Positions 8,033-18,288 of a DNA stretch of 64,000 bases are shown here, piece by piece. Source of the DNA: Streptomyces qinglanensis (lineage in GTDB: Bacteria; Actinomycetota; Actinomycetes; Streptomycetales; Streptomycetaceae). The position numbers were made by a program, and so were the translations under genes. The stretch covers positions 124,001 through 188,000 of the forward strand of contig NZ_FOGO01000010.1 in the NCBI RefSeq assembly GCF_900111245.1, written 5' to 3'. The number at the start of each line of letters is the position of its first letter. The first letter of the stretch is position 1. The notes under the pieces are model-generated. The model searched no databases, was not told where the DNA came from, and saw nothing but the letters and a program-made list of their open reading frames with translations.

Positions 8033-9334
8033 CTACTGCTTCGCCGTCCACTTCTCCCAGGACATGTTCCAGCCGTTGAGGCCGTTGTCCGGCTTGATGG
8101 TCTCGTCCTGCGAGTTCTCGACCTCGACCACGTCGCCGACCATGGAGTGGCTGAAGAACCAGGCGCCCGGCGTCCCGTTGGCGCCGCCGCCGCGCATGTC
8201 GAACAGGCCCACACAGCCGTGGCTGCCGTTGACCTTGCCGAACTGGTACTTGGCCATCCAGTAGTTGCCGTGGATGAAGGTGCCCGAGGTGCTCAGCCGC
8301 ATCGCGTGCGGCACGTCCTTGATGTCGTACTCGCCGCCGAACCCCACGGTGTCCCCGTTCATCCGGGTGACCTCGTGCTTCTCGCTGATGACCATACGGC
8401 CGTTGTAGGTGGGGTTGGCCGGGCGCCCGGAGGTGATGGGAAAAGTCTTGATCTTCTCACCGTCGCGGGTCACGGTCATCGTCTTCTTCTTCGCGTCCAC
8501 CACGCTGACCTGCTGCCTGCCGACGGTGAACCGCACGGTCTTGCGCTGCGTCCCGTAGACGCCCTCGGAGCCCTCGACGCCGCTCAGGTTGAGGTCGACG
8601 GCGACCTTCGTCCCGGCCTTCCAGTACTTCTCGGGCCGGAAGTCGAGGCGCTGGTTGCCGAACCAGTGGCCCGCCACCTCGACCTCCGGGTCCGCGGTCA
8701 CGGATATGGCCTTCTCCACGGCCTCCCGGTGGGCGACCGGACGGTTGAAGTTGACCGAGAACGGCATCCCCGCGCCGACCTTGTCGCCGTTCTCCGGCGT
8801 GAAGTAGCCCACGAAGGTGTTCTGCGGCACGAACGTGGTGAACGCGGCGTGCTTGGCCGCGGCGCGCCCCTCGGAGTCCTCGGCCACCGCGTCCACCGTG
8901 TACTTGGTACCGGCCGCCAGGTGGGTGGCGGGGCGCCACACCGTGCCGCCCTCGGCGAGCTTCCCCTCGACCTTCGCGCCCTTGGCGTCCTGGACGGTCA
9001 CCTTCGTCAGCTTGCCCTTGGCCGCCTGGACCTCCAGGACGCCCGAGGTCTGCACGTCGTCGGCGCCGTCCTTCGGGGCGACGGTCAGCACGGCCTCGGA
9101 GGGCCCCTTGGCGGGCTTGTCCCGGTCGTCGTCGCCGGTGTTCGCGCGGGCGCCGGTGCCGCCACCGCCGCCGCAGGTGGTCAACGTGAGCAGCAGCACC
9201 ACCAGCAGCACCACGAAGCCGACGGCTGAGCCTCCGATGATCCGGGCACGGCTGTCCCCCCGGATCGCCTTCCACGTGAGCTTGTCCCCGGCCACGGTCT
9301 TCAGATCCAAGACGGCCCCATCCCTCGTCCTCAC
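8033..9334 (-). CDS. L,D-transpeptidase (YkuD) with N-terminal Ig-like domains, paralogue 1
   Basis: About 433 residues. A hydrophobic segment (VGFVVLLVVLLLTLTTC, near residues 30-46) ends in a Cys followed by Gly-rich linker, so the protein is a lipoprotein or membrane-anchored. Two Ig-like domains follow (about 80-250), then the YkuD catalytic domain, with the motif HGNYWMAKYQF plus SHGCVGLFD that carries the active-site His and Cys. The family makes 3-3 cross-links in peptidoglycan, bypassing penicillin-sensitive transpeptidases. GTG at 9334 gives a length close to the adjacent paralogue; ATG at 9424 is also possible. It lies head-to-tail after its paralogue at 9644-10930. Confidence 0.9.
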   Translation of the reverse strand: MRTRDGAVLDLKTVAGDKLTWKAIRGDSRARIIGGSAVGFVVLLVVLLLTLTTCGGGGGTGARANTGDDDRDKPAKGPSEAVLTVAPKDGADDVQTSGVLEVQAAKGKLTKVTVQDAKGAKVEGKLAEGGTVWRPATHLAAGTKYTVDAVAEDSEGRAAAKHAAFTTFVPQNTFVGYFTPENGDKVGAGMPFSVNFNRPVAHREAVEKAISVTADPEVEVAGHWFGNQRLDFRPEKYWKAGTKVAVDLNLSGVEGSEGVYGTQRKTVRFTVGRQQVSVVDAKKKTMTVTRDGEKIKTFPITSGRPANPTYNGRMVISEKHEVTRMNGDTVGFGGEYDIKDVPHAMRLSTSGTFIHGNYWMAKYQFGKVNGSHGCVGLFDMRGGGANGTPGAWFFSHSMVGDVVEVENSQDETIKPDNGLNGWNMSWEKWTAKQ

Positions 9335-9643
9335 ACGGCTTCGCGCACCCGTGTGCGCCCCCGAAAACGCGACATCGCGCCGCCCGGCCGTGAACGGCAC
9401 ATGAACGGCGGCGCGCATCCGCATTGTTAGATAACCACACCGCAATGACGGCGAACCGCTCCCTGGGGTCACCGTTCGGTCGCGTTTTTGGGAAGGGCGG
9501 AAGGAGAGGGTGTGCCCGGTCACCGGAGCCAGGGCGCCGCGTCCGTGCTCGGGAGACCGCGGTCGGGCTGGAAGCCGCGGACGAGGGGAAGCGGACGAGG
9601 GGAAGCAGACGGCCGGGAGGCCGGCGCGCCTTCCGGCCGCGGG

Positions 9644-10930
9644 TCAGTCCAGGGCCGAACCGCCGACCCAGGTCTCCCAGGGCATGTTCCAGCCGCCCAG
9701 CCCGTTGTCCGCCGCCACGGTCCGGTCGTGCGAGCCGCGCACGGTGACCAGGTCGCCGATCAGCGAGCGGTGGAAGAACCGCCCGGCGGGGGACTTGTCG
9801 TCCCCGCCGCGCTCGTCCTCCAGTCCGACGCAGCCGTGGCTGGTGTTCTTCTTGCCGAACGTGCGCTCGGAGGCCCAGTAGTTGCCGTGCAGGAAGGTGC
9901 CGCTGCGGGTGAGGCGCATCGCGTGCGGGACATCCTTGATGTCGTACTCGCCACCGAAGCCCACGGTGTCCCCGTTCATCCGGGTCTCCTGGAACTTCTC
10001 GCTGATGACCATGCGGCCGTTGTAGGTCGGGTTCTTCTTCGTGCCCGCCGTGACGTCCAGCCGGTCGACGGTGCGGCCGCCCTGGCGCACGGTCAGGGTG
10101 CCGCGGCCCACGTCCACGACGCTGCGCTGGTCGCGGCCGATGGTGAACGTCACCTGCTTGCGCTGCGTCCCGTAGACGCCGGGCGCCCCGCGGACATCGC
10201 GCAGCCGCAGGTCGAGGGTCACCTCGGTGCCGGGCTGCCAGTAGGTGCGGGGCCGGAAGTCGAGCCTGTTGCGGCCGAACCAGTGGGGGGCGATCTCCAC
10301 GCGGGGGGTGGAGGTGACGTCGACGGCCCGCTCGACGGCCGCCCGGTCGGCGATGGGCCGACTGAACTCCAGCGAGACGATCATCGCGGTGCCGACGGTC
10401 TGGCCGTCCTCCGGGCGGAAGGTGCCCACGAAGCGGTGCGGCGGCACCCGGGTGGCGAAGGTGGCGTGCCGGATCACCCGGTCTCCCTCGCCGTCGACGG
10501 CCACCACGTCCACCTCGTAGGTGCCGGCCAACTCCAGCACCGTGCCCTTGCCGTGCCCGGCTCCGCGCCCTGAGGCGTTCTCCTCGGAGGCGGGCAGCGG
10601 GCGCCAGCTCCGCCGGTCGGCGGAGAACCGGCCCGCGATGGCCCGCCCGGCGTCCTTGCCCTTGTGCTGCATCCGGACGCTGCGCAGCTTCCCTTCCGGG
10701 ACCGAGACCTCCACCCGCGCGTCGGTGGGGACGTCGCGGGCGCCGTCCTCGGGCGTCACCCGGATGGCGCCCTCGGGCGGCTTGGAGTCGTCCACGACGG
10801 CGCATCCGACCGGTGCGGTGCACAGGAGCGCGAGCACCACAGCGGCCGATCCGGCGCGCACCGCCCGTCGTACGCCCCGCGCGTGGTGCAGCAGCGCCCC
10901 GACCCGCCGTGCCGTCGTGCCCCGTCCCAT
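9644..10930 (-). CDS. L,D-transpeptidase (YkuD) with N-terminal Ig-like domains, paralogue 2
   Basis: A 428-residue secreted or lipidated protein. The signal segment SAAVVLALLCTAPVGCAVVDD has a plausible lipobox (PVGC near residue 44). Ig-like domains occupy about 55-240. The YkuD domain carries HGNYWASERTFGKK and TSHGCVGLEDERGG, with catalytic His and Cys present. The family forms meso-diaminopimelate 3-3 cross-links in peptidoglycan. It is closely similar to the downstream paralogue along the whole length, so the pair arose by tandem duplication. ATG at 10930 opens the frame. The gap between the two genes is about 310 bp with no gene. Confidence 0.92.
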   Translation of the reverse strand: MGRGTTARRVGALLHHARGVRRAVRAGSAAVVLALLCTAPVGCAVVDDSKPPEGAIRVTPEDGARDVPTDARVEVSVPEGKLRSVRMQHKGKDAGRAIAGRFSADRRSWRPLPASEENASGRGAGHGKGTVLELAGTYEVDVVAVDGEGDRVIRHATFATRVPPHRFVGTFRPEDGQTVGTAMIVSLEFSRPIADRAAVERAVDVTSTPRVEIAPHWFGRNRLDFRPRTYWQPGTEVTLDLRLRDVRGAPGVYGTQRKQVTFTIGRDQRSVVDVGRGTLTVRQGGRTVDRLDVTAGTKKNPTYNGRMVISEKFQETRMNGDTVGFGGEYDIKDVPHAMRLTRSGTFLHGNYWASERTFGKKNTSHGCVGLEDERGGDDKSPAGRFFHRSLIGDLVTVRGSHDRTVAADNGLGGWNMPWETWVGGSALD

Positions 10931-11153
10931 ACCGTCCCCGCTCCTGTGCGTCGCCTGCTGTCGAGGGCGTTCAGCCGCCCGCTCTCACCCGGACGAACGG
11001 ACCAACGAAGCGCGTGCGGGAGGGACACCGGGCTCACACGGGTGAACGAGGAATCCCCGCGGCGGCCGAGCCGCCCCCGGAGCGCCGCGCACGTACGGGT
11101 ACCGCGGGAAATCCGTTCGCCGCGGACCGCGCCCCCGGCCACACTGGCTGGAC

Positions 11154-12434
11154 GTGACCCCTCCCGGTGCCGCGACGGCCGCTCTGCGTTCCCGCAACTT
11201 CGCCCTGTTCTTCACCGGCCGGGCCGTCGCCAAGCTCGGCGACGCGATGCTGCCCATCGCCCTGTCCGCCGGACTGATCCAGCACGGTCACGGGCCCGGT
11301 GCGATCGGGGCGGCGCTGGCCTCGCTGACGGTGTTCCTGGCGGGCTTCGTCGTCTTCGGAGGCGTCTTCTGCGACCGGTTCGACACCCGGACGCTCATGA
11401 TCGGCGCGGATCTGGTGCGCGTGGTCACCCAGGCCGGCATGTCGGCGCTCTTCCTGAGCGGGCACGTGGTGCTGTGGCAGGTGTGCGCGATCGGTGCCGT
11501 CAACGGCGTCTGCGCGGGCCTGTTCCAGCCGGGGGTCGCCAGCACCGTTCCCCGGGTGGCCGACGACGTGCAGGGCGCCAACGGGCTGATCCGCACGGCG
11601 GAGTCCCTGGCCATGCTGCTGGGCCCGGCCCTCGCCGGTACGCTGGTGGGCGGCTTCTCCCCGGGCGGGGTGTTCGCCGCGCATGCCGGGACCTATCTGC
11701 TCAGTGCGGTGTGCCTGGCGCTGCTGCGGCTGCCGGCCGCCCGGGGCCGCCCGGCGGAGCGCACCCGCTACCGCGCCGACCTGGCCGAGGGGTGGCGCGA
11801 GTTCCGGGCCCGCACCTGGATGTGGAGCGTCATCCTCATCTGGATGGTCTACATGGTCACCGTCTCCGGACCGCTGGTGCCGCTGACCGCAGCCGAGATC
11901 ATCCCGTCGCAGGGACCGGGGGTCTACGGGCTGGTCAACTCGGCACTGGGCGGCGGCACCGCGCTGGGCGGGCTGCTGGCGCTGCGCTTCCGGCCCGAAC
12001 GGCAACTGCGTGCCGGGGCGTTCGCGCTGCTCGGGTGCTGCTGCTATCCCGCGGCTGTCGGCCTGGGCCTGCCGCCCGCGGTCATGATGGGGGCCGCGGC
12101 CGTCTGGGGTGTGGGCGGCGGGGTGTGGAGCGTGATGTGGGCGACCAGCGTGCAGACCCAGGTGCCCGGGCAGATCCTCAACCGCATCCACGCCTACGAG
12201 GTGGCCGGCTCGCTCGCCATGATGCCCGCGGGCCAGGCACTGGCCGGCCCCGCGGCGCAGTTGCTCGGGGCCCGGACGGTGCTGCTCGCGGGCGGCGTGA
12301 TCATGGTCGGGATCAGTGCGGCGCTGCTGTCGGTCCCGGCCGTCCGTACGCTGCGCGCGGTGCCCCGCCGAACTCCGGCCCGCGGGAGGCCGTCCGCGGG
12401 GCGCGGCGCGGCGACCCGCGACGTCGACGCCTGA
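11154..12434 (+). CDS. MFS transporter (enterobactin-exporter-like MFS_3 family)
   Basis: A 426-residue membrane protein with about 11-12 hydrophobic segments and the MFS loop motif after helix 2 (GGVFCDRFDTRTLMIGADLVRV). The N-terminus begins SRNFALFFTGRAVAKLGDAMLPIAL, typical of the MFS_3 group of small-molecule exporters. The substrate cannot be inferred. GTG at 11154 starts the frame without an evident ribosome binding site. It is divergent from the L,D-transpeptidase gene across 223 bp, and nothing else suggests a shared pathway. Confidence 0.85.
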   Translation: MTPPGAATAALRSRNFALFFTGRAVAKLGDAMLPIALSAGLIQHGHGPGAIGAALASLTVFLAGFVVFGGVFCDRFDTRTLMIGADLVRVVTQAGMSALFLSGHVVLWQVCAIGAVNGVCAGLFQPGVASTVPRVADDVQGANGLIRTAESLAMLLGPALAGTLVGGFSPGGVFAAHAGTYLLSAVCLALLRLPAARGRPAERTRYRADLAEGWREFRARTWMWSVILIWMVYMVTVSGPLVPLTAAEIIPSQGPGVYGLVNSALGGGTALGGLLALRFRPERQLRAGAFALLGCCCYPAAVGLGLPPAVMMGAAAVWGVGGGVWSVMWATSVQTQVPGQILNRIHAYEVAGSLAMMPAGQALAGPAAQLLGARTVLLAGGVIMVGISAALLSVPAVRTLRAVPRRTPARGRPSAGRGAATRDVDA

Positions 12435-12498
12435 GCCCGCTGCTGCCGGGAGCACGGCCGGCGCCGGGTGCGTACCGGTGACGGCCGGGTACCGGCGG

Positions 12499-12554
12499 CA
12501 CCGCGACACCGCGACACCGCGACACCGCGACAGTGCGGCACCGCGACACCGCGG
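12499..12554. repeat. 8-bp tandem repeat, seven units
   Basis: Units of CACCGCGA start at 12499, 12507, 12515 and 12523, followed by CAGTGCGG, CACCGCGA and CACCGCGG. Decayed copies continue to about 12570. Confidence 0.9.
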
Positions 12555-12700
12555 GGCAGTGCGACACGGCAGCGGGCAACGGGCAGTGCACGGGCGCTGG
12601 ACAGCGGAAGCACTTCTGTCAATTGTCCGCTATGCGGGCACGAGTTTCGTATCAACGAACAGAATCTGGCCAACCTGTGATCAGAGGTTGATGCGCCGGT

Positions 12701-12714
12701 GACATGTCCATGTC
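12701..12714. promoter_or_regulatory. inverted repeat, candidate operator upstream of the M4 protease
   Basis: GACATGTCCATGTC is a perfect 6-2-6 inverted repeat, 151 bp before the GTG. It overlaps a TGACAT that could serve as a -35 for CAGGCT at 12724 (18-bp spacing). Regulator unknown. Confidence 0.4.
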
Positions 12715-12864
12715 GTTAGTGGCAGGCTCACCAGCACGTCACACGGGATACGTACAGCAGCACGATCCCCGTCCGTACTTTCGCGTGACGCACCGCAGTT
12801 CAGTTCTGCCCGGGCGGTTGATCAGCCATGCCGTCCGGTCCCCACGGCAGAAGGAGTCACCGAC

Positions 12865-14463
12865 GTGAGAATCACCTCCAAGCAGCGGATATCTGCCCTC
12901 GCCGCCACGGCGGCCCTGGTCGCGGCGGGAATCACCGCCGGAACCGCGGGCGCGGCCCCGGCCGGCGAGACCACCGCGAACGGCGCACTGCCCGCGCAGT
13001 TGACCGCGAGCCAGCACACGAAGCTGGTCAAGACGGCGGACACGGAGGCGGCGAAGTCCGCCGACGCCCGTGCCCTGGGCCTCGGCTCCAAGGAGAAGCT
13101 CCACGTCAAGGATGTCGTCAAGAACAAGGACGGCTCCACACACGTGCGTTACGAGCGCACCTACGACGGGCTGCCCGTCCTCGGCGGCGACCTCGTGGTG
13201 CACAAGTCCGCCTCCGGCAAGCGCACCGGCGCCTCCAAGGCCACCCGCGCGAAGATCGCGGTGAAGACATCGGCCCCCGCCGCGCACAAGCCCGTCAAGG
13301 CCGAGGCCAAGGGCAGCAAGGCCCCCCGGAAGATCGTCTGGGCGGGCGAGGGCAAGCCCGTGCTCGCCTGGGAGACCGTCGTCGGCGGCGTGCAGAAGTC
13401 CGGCGCGCCCAACCAGCTCCACGTGATCACCGACGCGAAGACCGGCAAGAAGCTCTTCGAGTTCCAGGGCATCAAGGAGGGCACCGGCAACAGCCAGTAC
13501 AGCGGCAAGGTCGAGATCGGCACCTCGGGCTCGTCCGGCTCGTTCACGATGAAGGACGACGCGCGCGGCGGGAACCGCACCTCCGACCTCAACGGCGGCC
13601 AGAGCGGCGAGGGCACGGTCTTCACCGACGACGACGACGTCTGGGGCGACGGCACCACCGGCGACCGGGCCACCGCGGGCGTGGACGCGCACTACGGCGC
13701 CGGCCAGACGTGGGACTACTACAAGCAGGTGCACGGCCGCGAGGGCATCGCGGGCGACGGAAAGGGCGCCCTCAGCCGGGTCCACTACGGCGACAACTAC
13801 GTCAACGCCTTCTGGGACGACTCCTGCTTCTGCATGACCTACGGCGACGGCCAGGGCAACAAGAACCCGCTCACCTCGCTGGACGTCGCGGCGCACGAGA
13901 TGTCGCACGGAGTCACCTCCACCACGGCCAACCTGGAGTACGCGGGCGAGTCGGGCGGCCTGAACGAGGCCACCTCCGACATCTTCGCCGCCGCGGTCGA
14001 GTTCCACGCCGACAGCCCGGACGACGTGCCGGACTACCTCGTGGGCGAGAAGATCGACATCAACGGCGACGGCACCCCGCTGCGCTACATGGACGAGCCC
14101 AGCAAGGACGGCAGCTCGCTGGACTACTGGAGCCCCGAGGCCGGGGACGTGGACGTCCACTACTCCTCCGGCATCGCCAACCACTTCTTCTTCCTGCTGT
14201 CCGTGGGCAGCGGGGAGCGCGAGGTGAACGGCGTGAAGTACAACTCGCCCACCAAGAACGGCGAGAAGCTGGACGGGATCGGCATCGAGAAGGCCGAGCA
14301 GATCTGGTTCAAGGCGCTGACCGAGCAGATGACGTCGACGACGGACTACGCGGGCGCGCGCAAGGCGACCGTGCAGTCCGCCACCGACCTCTACGGCGCG
14401 GACAGCGCCGAGGTCAAGGCGGTGAAGGCCGCCTGGGCCGGGGTGAACGTGACCGGTAGCTGA
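12865..14463 (+). CDS. secreted M4 family (thermolysin-like) zinc metalloprotease
   Basis: A 532-residue preproenzyme. Sec signal at 1-31 (cleavage after AGA), FTP and PepSY-like propeptide at about 40-190, catalytic domain from about 205. The zinc motif HEMSH is at 344-348 (His344, Glu345, His348), the third ligand is Glu368 in GGLNEATSD, and the catalytic His432 lies in DVHYSSGIANH. All key residues are present, so it should be an active extracellular protease. AAGGAG lies 8 nt before the GTG. It lacks the PPC or P/Homo B domains seen on some relatives. It is a single gene, followed by a strong hairpin at 14546-14577. Confidence 0.95.
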   Translation: MRITSKQRISALAATAALVAAGITAGTAGAAPAGETTANGALPAQLTASQHTKLVKTADTEAAKSADARALGLGSKEKLHVKDVVKNKDGSTHVRYERTYDGLPVLGGDLVVHKSASGKRTGASKATRAKIAVKTSAPAAHKPVKAEAKGSKAPRKIVWAGEGKPVLAWETVVGGVQKSGAPNQLHVITDAKTGKKLFEFQGIKEGTGNSQYSGKVEIGTSGSSGSFTMKDDARGGNRTSDLNGGQSGEGTVFTDDDDVWGDGTTGDRATAGVDAHYGAGQTWDYYKQVHGREGIAGDGKGALSRVHYGDNYVNAFWDDSCFCMTYGDGQGNKNPLTSLDVAAHEMSHGVTSTTANLEYAGESGGLNEATSDIFAAAVEFHADSPDDVPDYLVGEKIDINGDGTPLRYMDEPSKDGSSLDYWSPEAGDVDVHYSSGIANHFFFLLSVGSGEREVNGVKYNSPTKNGEKLDGIGIEKAEQIWFKALTEQMTSTTDYAGARKATVQSATDLYGADSAEVKAVKAAWAGVNVTGS

Positions 14464-14545
14464 ACTGCGGCGGCGCCGCCCGCGGGGCTACGGCCCGTCC
14501 CCCACCGGGGAGGCAGCGGATCGGTGCCCGCCCGCGCGTGACATC

Positions 14546-14577
14546 GGCTCCCAGGACCTGTCGAGGTCCTGGGAGCC
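14546..14577 (+). terminator. perfect hairpin after the M4 protease gene
   Basis: Arms GGCTCCCAGGACCT and AGGTCCTGGGAGCC (14 bp) around GTCG, 82 bp after the stop, followed by GTTGCCGTTT. Confidence 0.85.
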
Positions 14578-14710
14578 GTTGCCGTTTCCGGGAGCGCGCG
14601 GCTGCCGGTCCGCACCGGCGCACCGCCGGGGGCGCGGTCGGCCGCCGAAGCACCACACCCACGCGGCGGCGGTGTCGTTGAACAGCTCGCGCTTCGCATC
14701 CGGACCGTGT

Positions 14711-14728
14711 GCCGCTCAGTTGAGCGGC
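14711..14728. promoter_or_regulatory. palindrome upstream of treS
   Basis: GCCGCTCAGTTGAGCGGC, an 8-2-8 perfect inverted repeat 154 bp before the treS ATG. Either an operator or a leader hairpin. Confidence 0.35.
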
Positions 14729-14881
14729 TCCGGGTCCTGCCGGTACGCGCCGCGTACGCCGAAGAGCCCGATCACTGGGGCAGGGAGGGCGGCGTGCGGC
14801 TCCTGCGGGGGAGGTGGGTCCTCCGCCCGGCCCGCGTCCGCGCCCTGCGACCGTCCTCACCGACCGGAGGGTCACCCACGC

Positions 14882-16591
<1,710 letters not shown>

Positions 16592-16652
16592 TCCCGCACC
16601 GGAACGCCCCCGCTCCGGCGGATGCGGGGCGGGGGCGGGGCGGCCTCGGGGG

Positions 16653-16679
16653 CCGGGGGGACCGGGGGGACCGGGGGGC
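16653..16679. repeat. 9-bp G-rich repeat between treS and dctA
   Basis: Three head-to-tail copies of CCGGGGGGA (last copy ends in C), just before the dctA stop. Confidence 0.8.
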
Positions 16680-16683
16680 CGGA

Positions 16684-18114
16684 TCAGCCCTTGCCGGCCG
16701 CGGCGGCGCGCTCCTGCTGCGGGACCTGCTCGGCCGCGGCCTCGTCCACCCGGTCCCGGGCGGACTCCTCGTGGGCGGCCTCCAGGGTCCGCTCGTCGAA
16801 GGGCAGCGCACCGCGCAGCACCTCACCGACGCGCTCCCGGTCGATCTCCTTGGTCCAGGTGCCGACCAGCACGGTGGCCACGGCGTTCCCGGCGAAGTTG
16901 GTCAGCGCCCGGGCCTCGCTCATGAACCGGTCGATGCCGACGATCAGGCCCACGCCGTCCACCAGTTCGGGACGGTGCGACTGGAGGCCGCCGGCCAGGG
17001 TGGCCAGTCCGGCGCCGGTGACCCCGGCGGCGCCCTTGGACGCGACGAACATGAAGATCAGCAGCGAGATCTGCTCACCGATGCCGAGCGGGTTGCCCAT
17101 GGCCTCGGCGACGAAGATCGAGGCCATGGTCAGGTAGATCATGGTGCCGTCGAGGTTGAAGGAGTAGCCGGTGGGCACGGTGATGCCCACGACGGGCCGG
17201 CTGACGCCCAGGTGCTCCATCTTCGCGATCAGCCGGGGCAGCGCCGACTCGGACGAGGAGGTGGACAGGATCAGCAGGAACTCCCGTCCGAGGTACTTCA
17301 GCAGCTTGAAGATGTTCACGCCGGTGAAGACCCGCAGGATCGTCCCGAGCACGGCGAAGACGAACACGAAGCAGGTCAGATAGAAGCCGATCATGATGAC
17401 GGCGAGGGACTTCAGCGCGTCCACACCCGTCTCGCCGACCACCGCCGCCATCGCGCCGAAGGCGCCGACCGGGGCCACCCACATGATCATCGCCAGCACC
17501 CGGAAGACGACCTTCTGCAGGTGCCCGATGCCGCGCAGCACCGGCTCCCCCGCCGAGCCCATGGCCTGCAGTGCGAAGCCGACCAGCAGCGCGATGAGCA
17601 GGGTCTGGAGCACCTCGCCCCCGGTGAAGGCGGAGACCATGGTGGTGGGGATCATGCCGAGCAGGAAGTCGGTCAGGCCCTCACCGCCCTCGGCCTGCGA
17701 GGCGCCCGCGTCCCGCGCCGCGTCGGTCAACTGCAGCCCGTGGCCCGGCTCCAGGACGTTGCCGACGACCAGCCCGATCGCCAGCGCGACCAGCGACATC
17801 ACCAGGAAGTAGCCCAGTGCCAGGCCGCCGACCGCACCGACCTTGGCCGCCTTGCGGACCGAGCCGATGCCCAGCACGATCGTGCAGAAGATGATCGGGG
17901 AGATCATCATCTTGATGAGATTGACGAACCCCGTGCCGAGCGGTTTCAGCTCGGTGGCCACCCCCGGTGCCGTCAGTCCCAGGACCACGCCCAGCACCAC
18001 GGCGCCGATCACCGCGATGTAGAGGTAATGGGTGCGGTCCCGCTTGGCCCCCGGCTGCTGCGGGGCGTCCGGCGCAGCACCCGCTGCGGCCTGCTGCGGT
18101 GTCTTCTTCGACAC
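16684..18114 (-). CDS. dctA: C4-dicarboxylate/cation symporter (DAACS family)
   Basis: A 476-residue glutamate/dicarboxylate symporter. After a Gln/Pro-rich N-terminus it has about eight membrane helices. Family motifs are clear: the serine-rich re-entrant loop LILSTSSSESALPRLI, the segment GYSFNLDGTMIYLTMA with its NxDGT motif, and ASKGAAGVTGAG. The family takes up succinate, fumarate, malate or glutamate with sodium or protons. GTG at 18114 has GAGGAG 8 nt upstream. It diverges from a CitA/DctB-type histidine kinase gene, so uptake is probably induced by that two-component system in response to dicarboxylate or citrate. Confidence 0.93.
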   Translation of the reverse strand: MSKKTPQQAAAGAAPDAPQQPGAKRDRTHYLYIAVIGAVVLGVVLGLTAPGVATELKPLGTGFVNLIKMMISPIIFCTIVLGIGSVRKAAKVGAVGGLALGYFLVMSLVALAIGLVVGNVLEPGHGLQLTDAARDAGASQAEGGEGLTDFLLGMIPTTMVSAFTGGEVLQTLLIALLVGFALQAMGSAGEPVLRGIGHLQKVVFRVLAMIMWVAPVGAFGAMAAVVGETGVDALKSLAVIMIGFYLTCFVFVFAVLGTILRVFTGVNIFKLLKYLGREFLLILSTSSSESALPRLIAKMEHLGVSRPVVGITVPTGYSFNLDGTMIYLTMASIFVAEAMGNPLGIGEQISLLIFMFVASKGAAGVTGAGLATLAGGLQSHRPELVDGVGLIVGIDRFMSEARALTNFAGNAVATVLVGTWTKEIDRERVGEVLRGALPFDERTLEAAHEESARDRVDEAAAEQVPQQERAAAAGKG

Positions 18115-18243
18115 GTCGGCGGCTCCTCGTCCATGGGTCACGTCACGATGTCTCCGCCGGAACGCCCTGGTGGACGCTCGATTGCGAATTCCGATCGTGT
18201 TGAGTCCCGGCGACTATGCAACACGGTGCGATGTGCGTCACCC

Positions 18244-18261
18244 TTACGTGCATTACGTGCA
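18244..18261. promoter_or_regulatory. two tandem TTACGTGCA repeats in the dctA/kinase divergent promoter
   Basis: TTACGTGCA occurs twice head-to-tail (18244-18252 and 18253-18261) in the 174-bp divergent gap. A direct-repeat site of this size suits a dimer of the CitB/DcuR-type regulator encoded downstream. Confidence 0.5.
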
Positions 18262-18288
18262 CGAAACAAGCCACGGCAGACTGAGACG

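Larger units (their letters stand above)
12435..12864. other. 430-bp gap: minisatellite, then AT-richer promoter region of the M4 protease
   Basis: The first 120 bp hold an 8-bp repeat. Bases 12600-12800 have distinctly lower GC than the neighbourhood and carry an inverted repeat at 12701-12714, so this is likely the control region of the protease gene. No gene seen. Confidence 0.6.
14464..14881. other. 418-bp gap: terminator and treS upstream region
   Basis: Contains the M4 protease terminator and an 8-2-8 palindrome at 14711-14728 upstream of treS. No gene is seen; GGAGG for treS lies at 14866-14870. Confidence 0.6.

Noticed and set aside
12468..12680. 70-residue frame with NCPLCGHEF, like a zinc ribbon
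   Set aside because: Its first half is the 8-bp repeat read as protein, no ribosome site exists, and the segment overlaps the protease control region.
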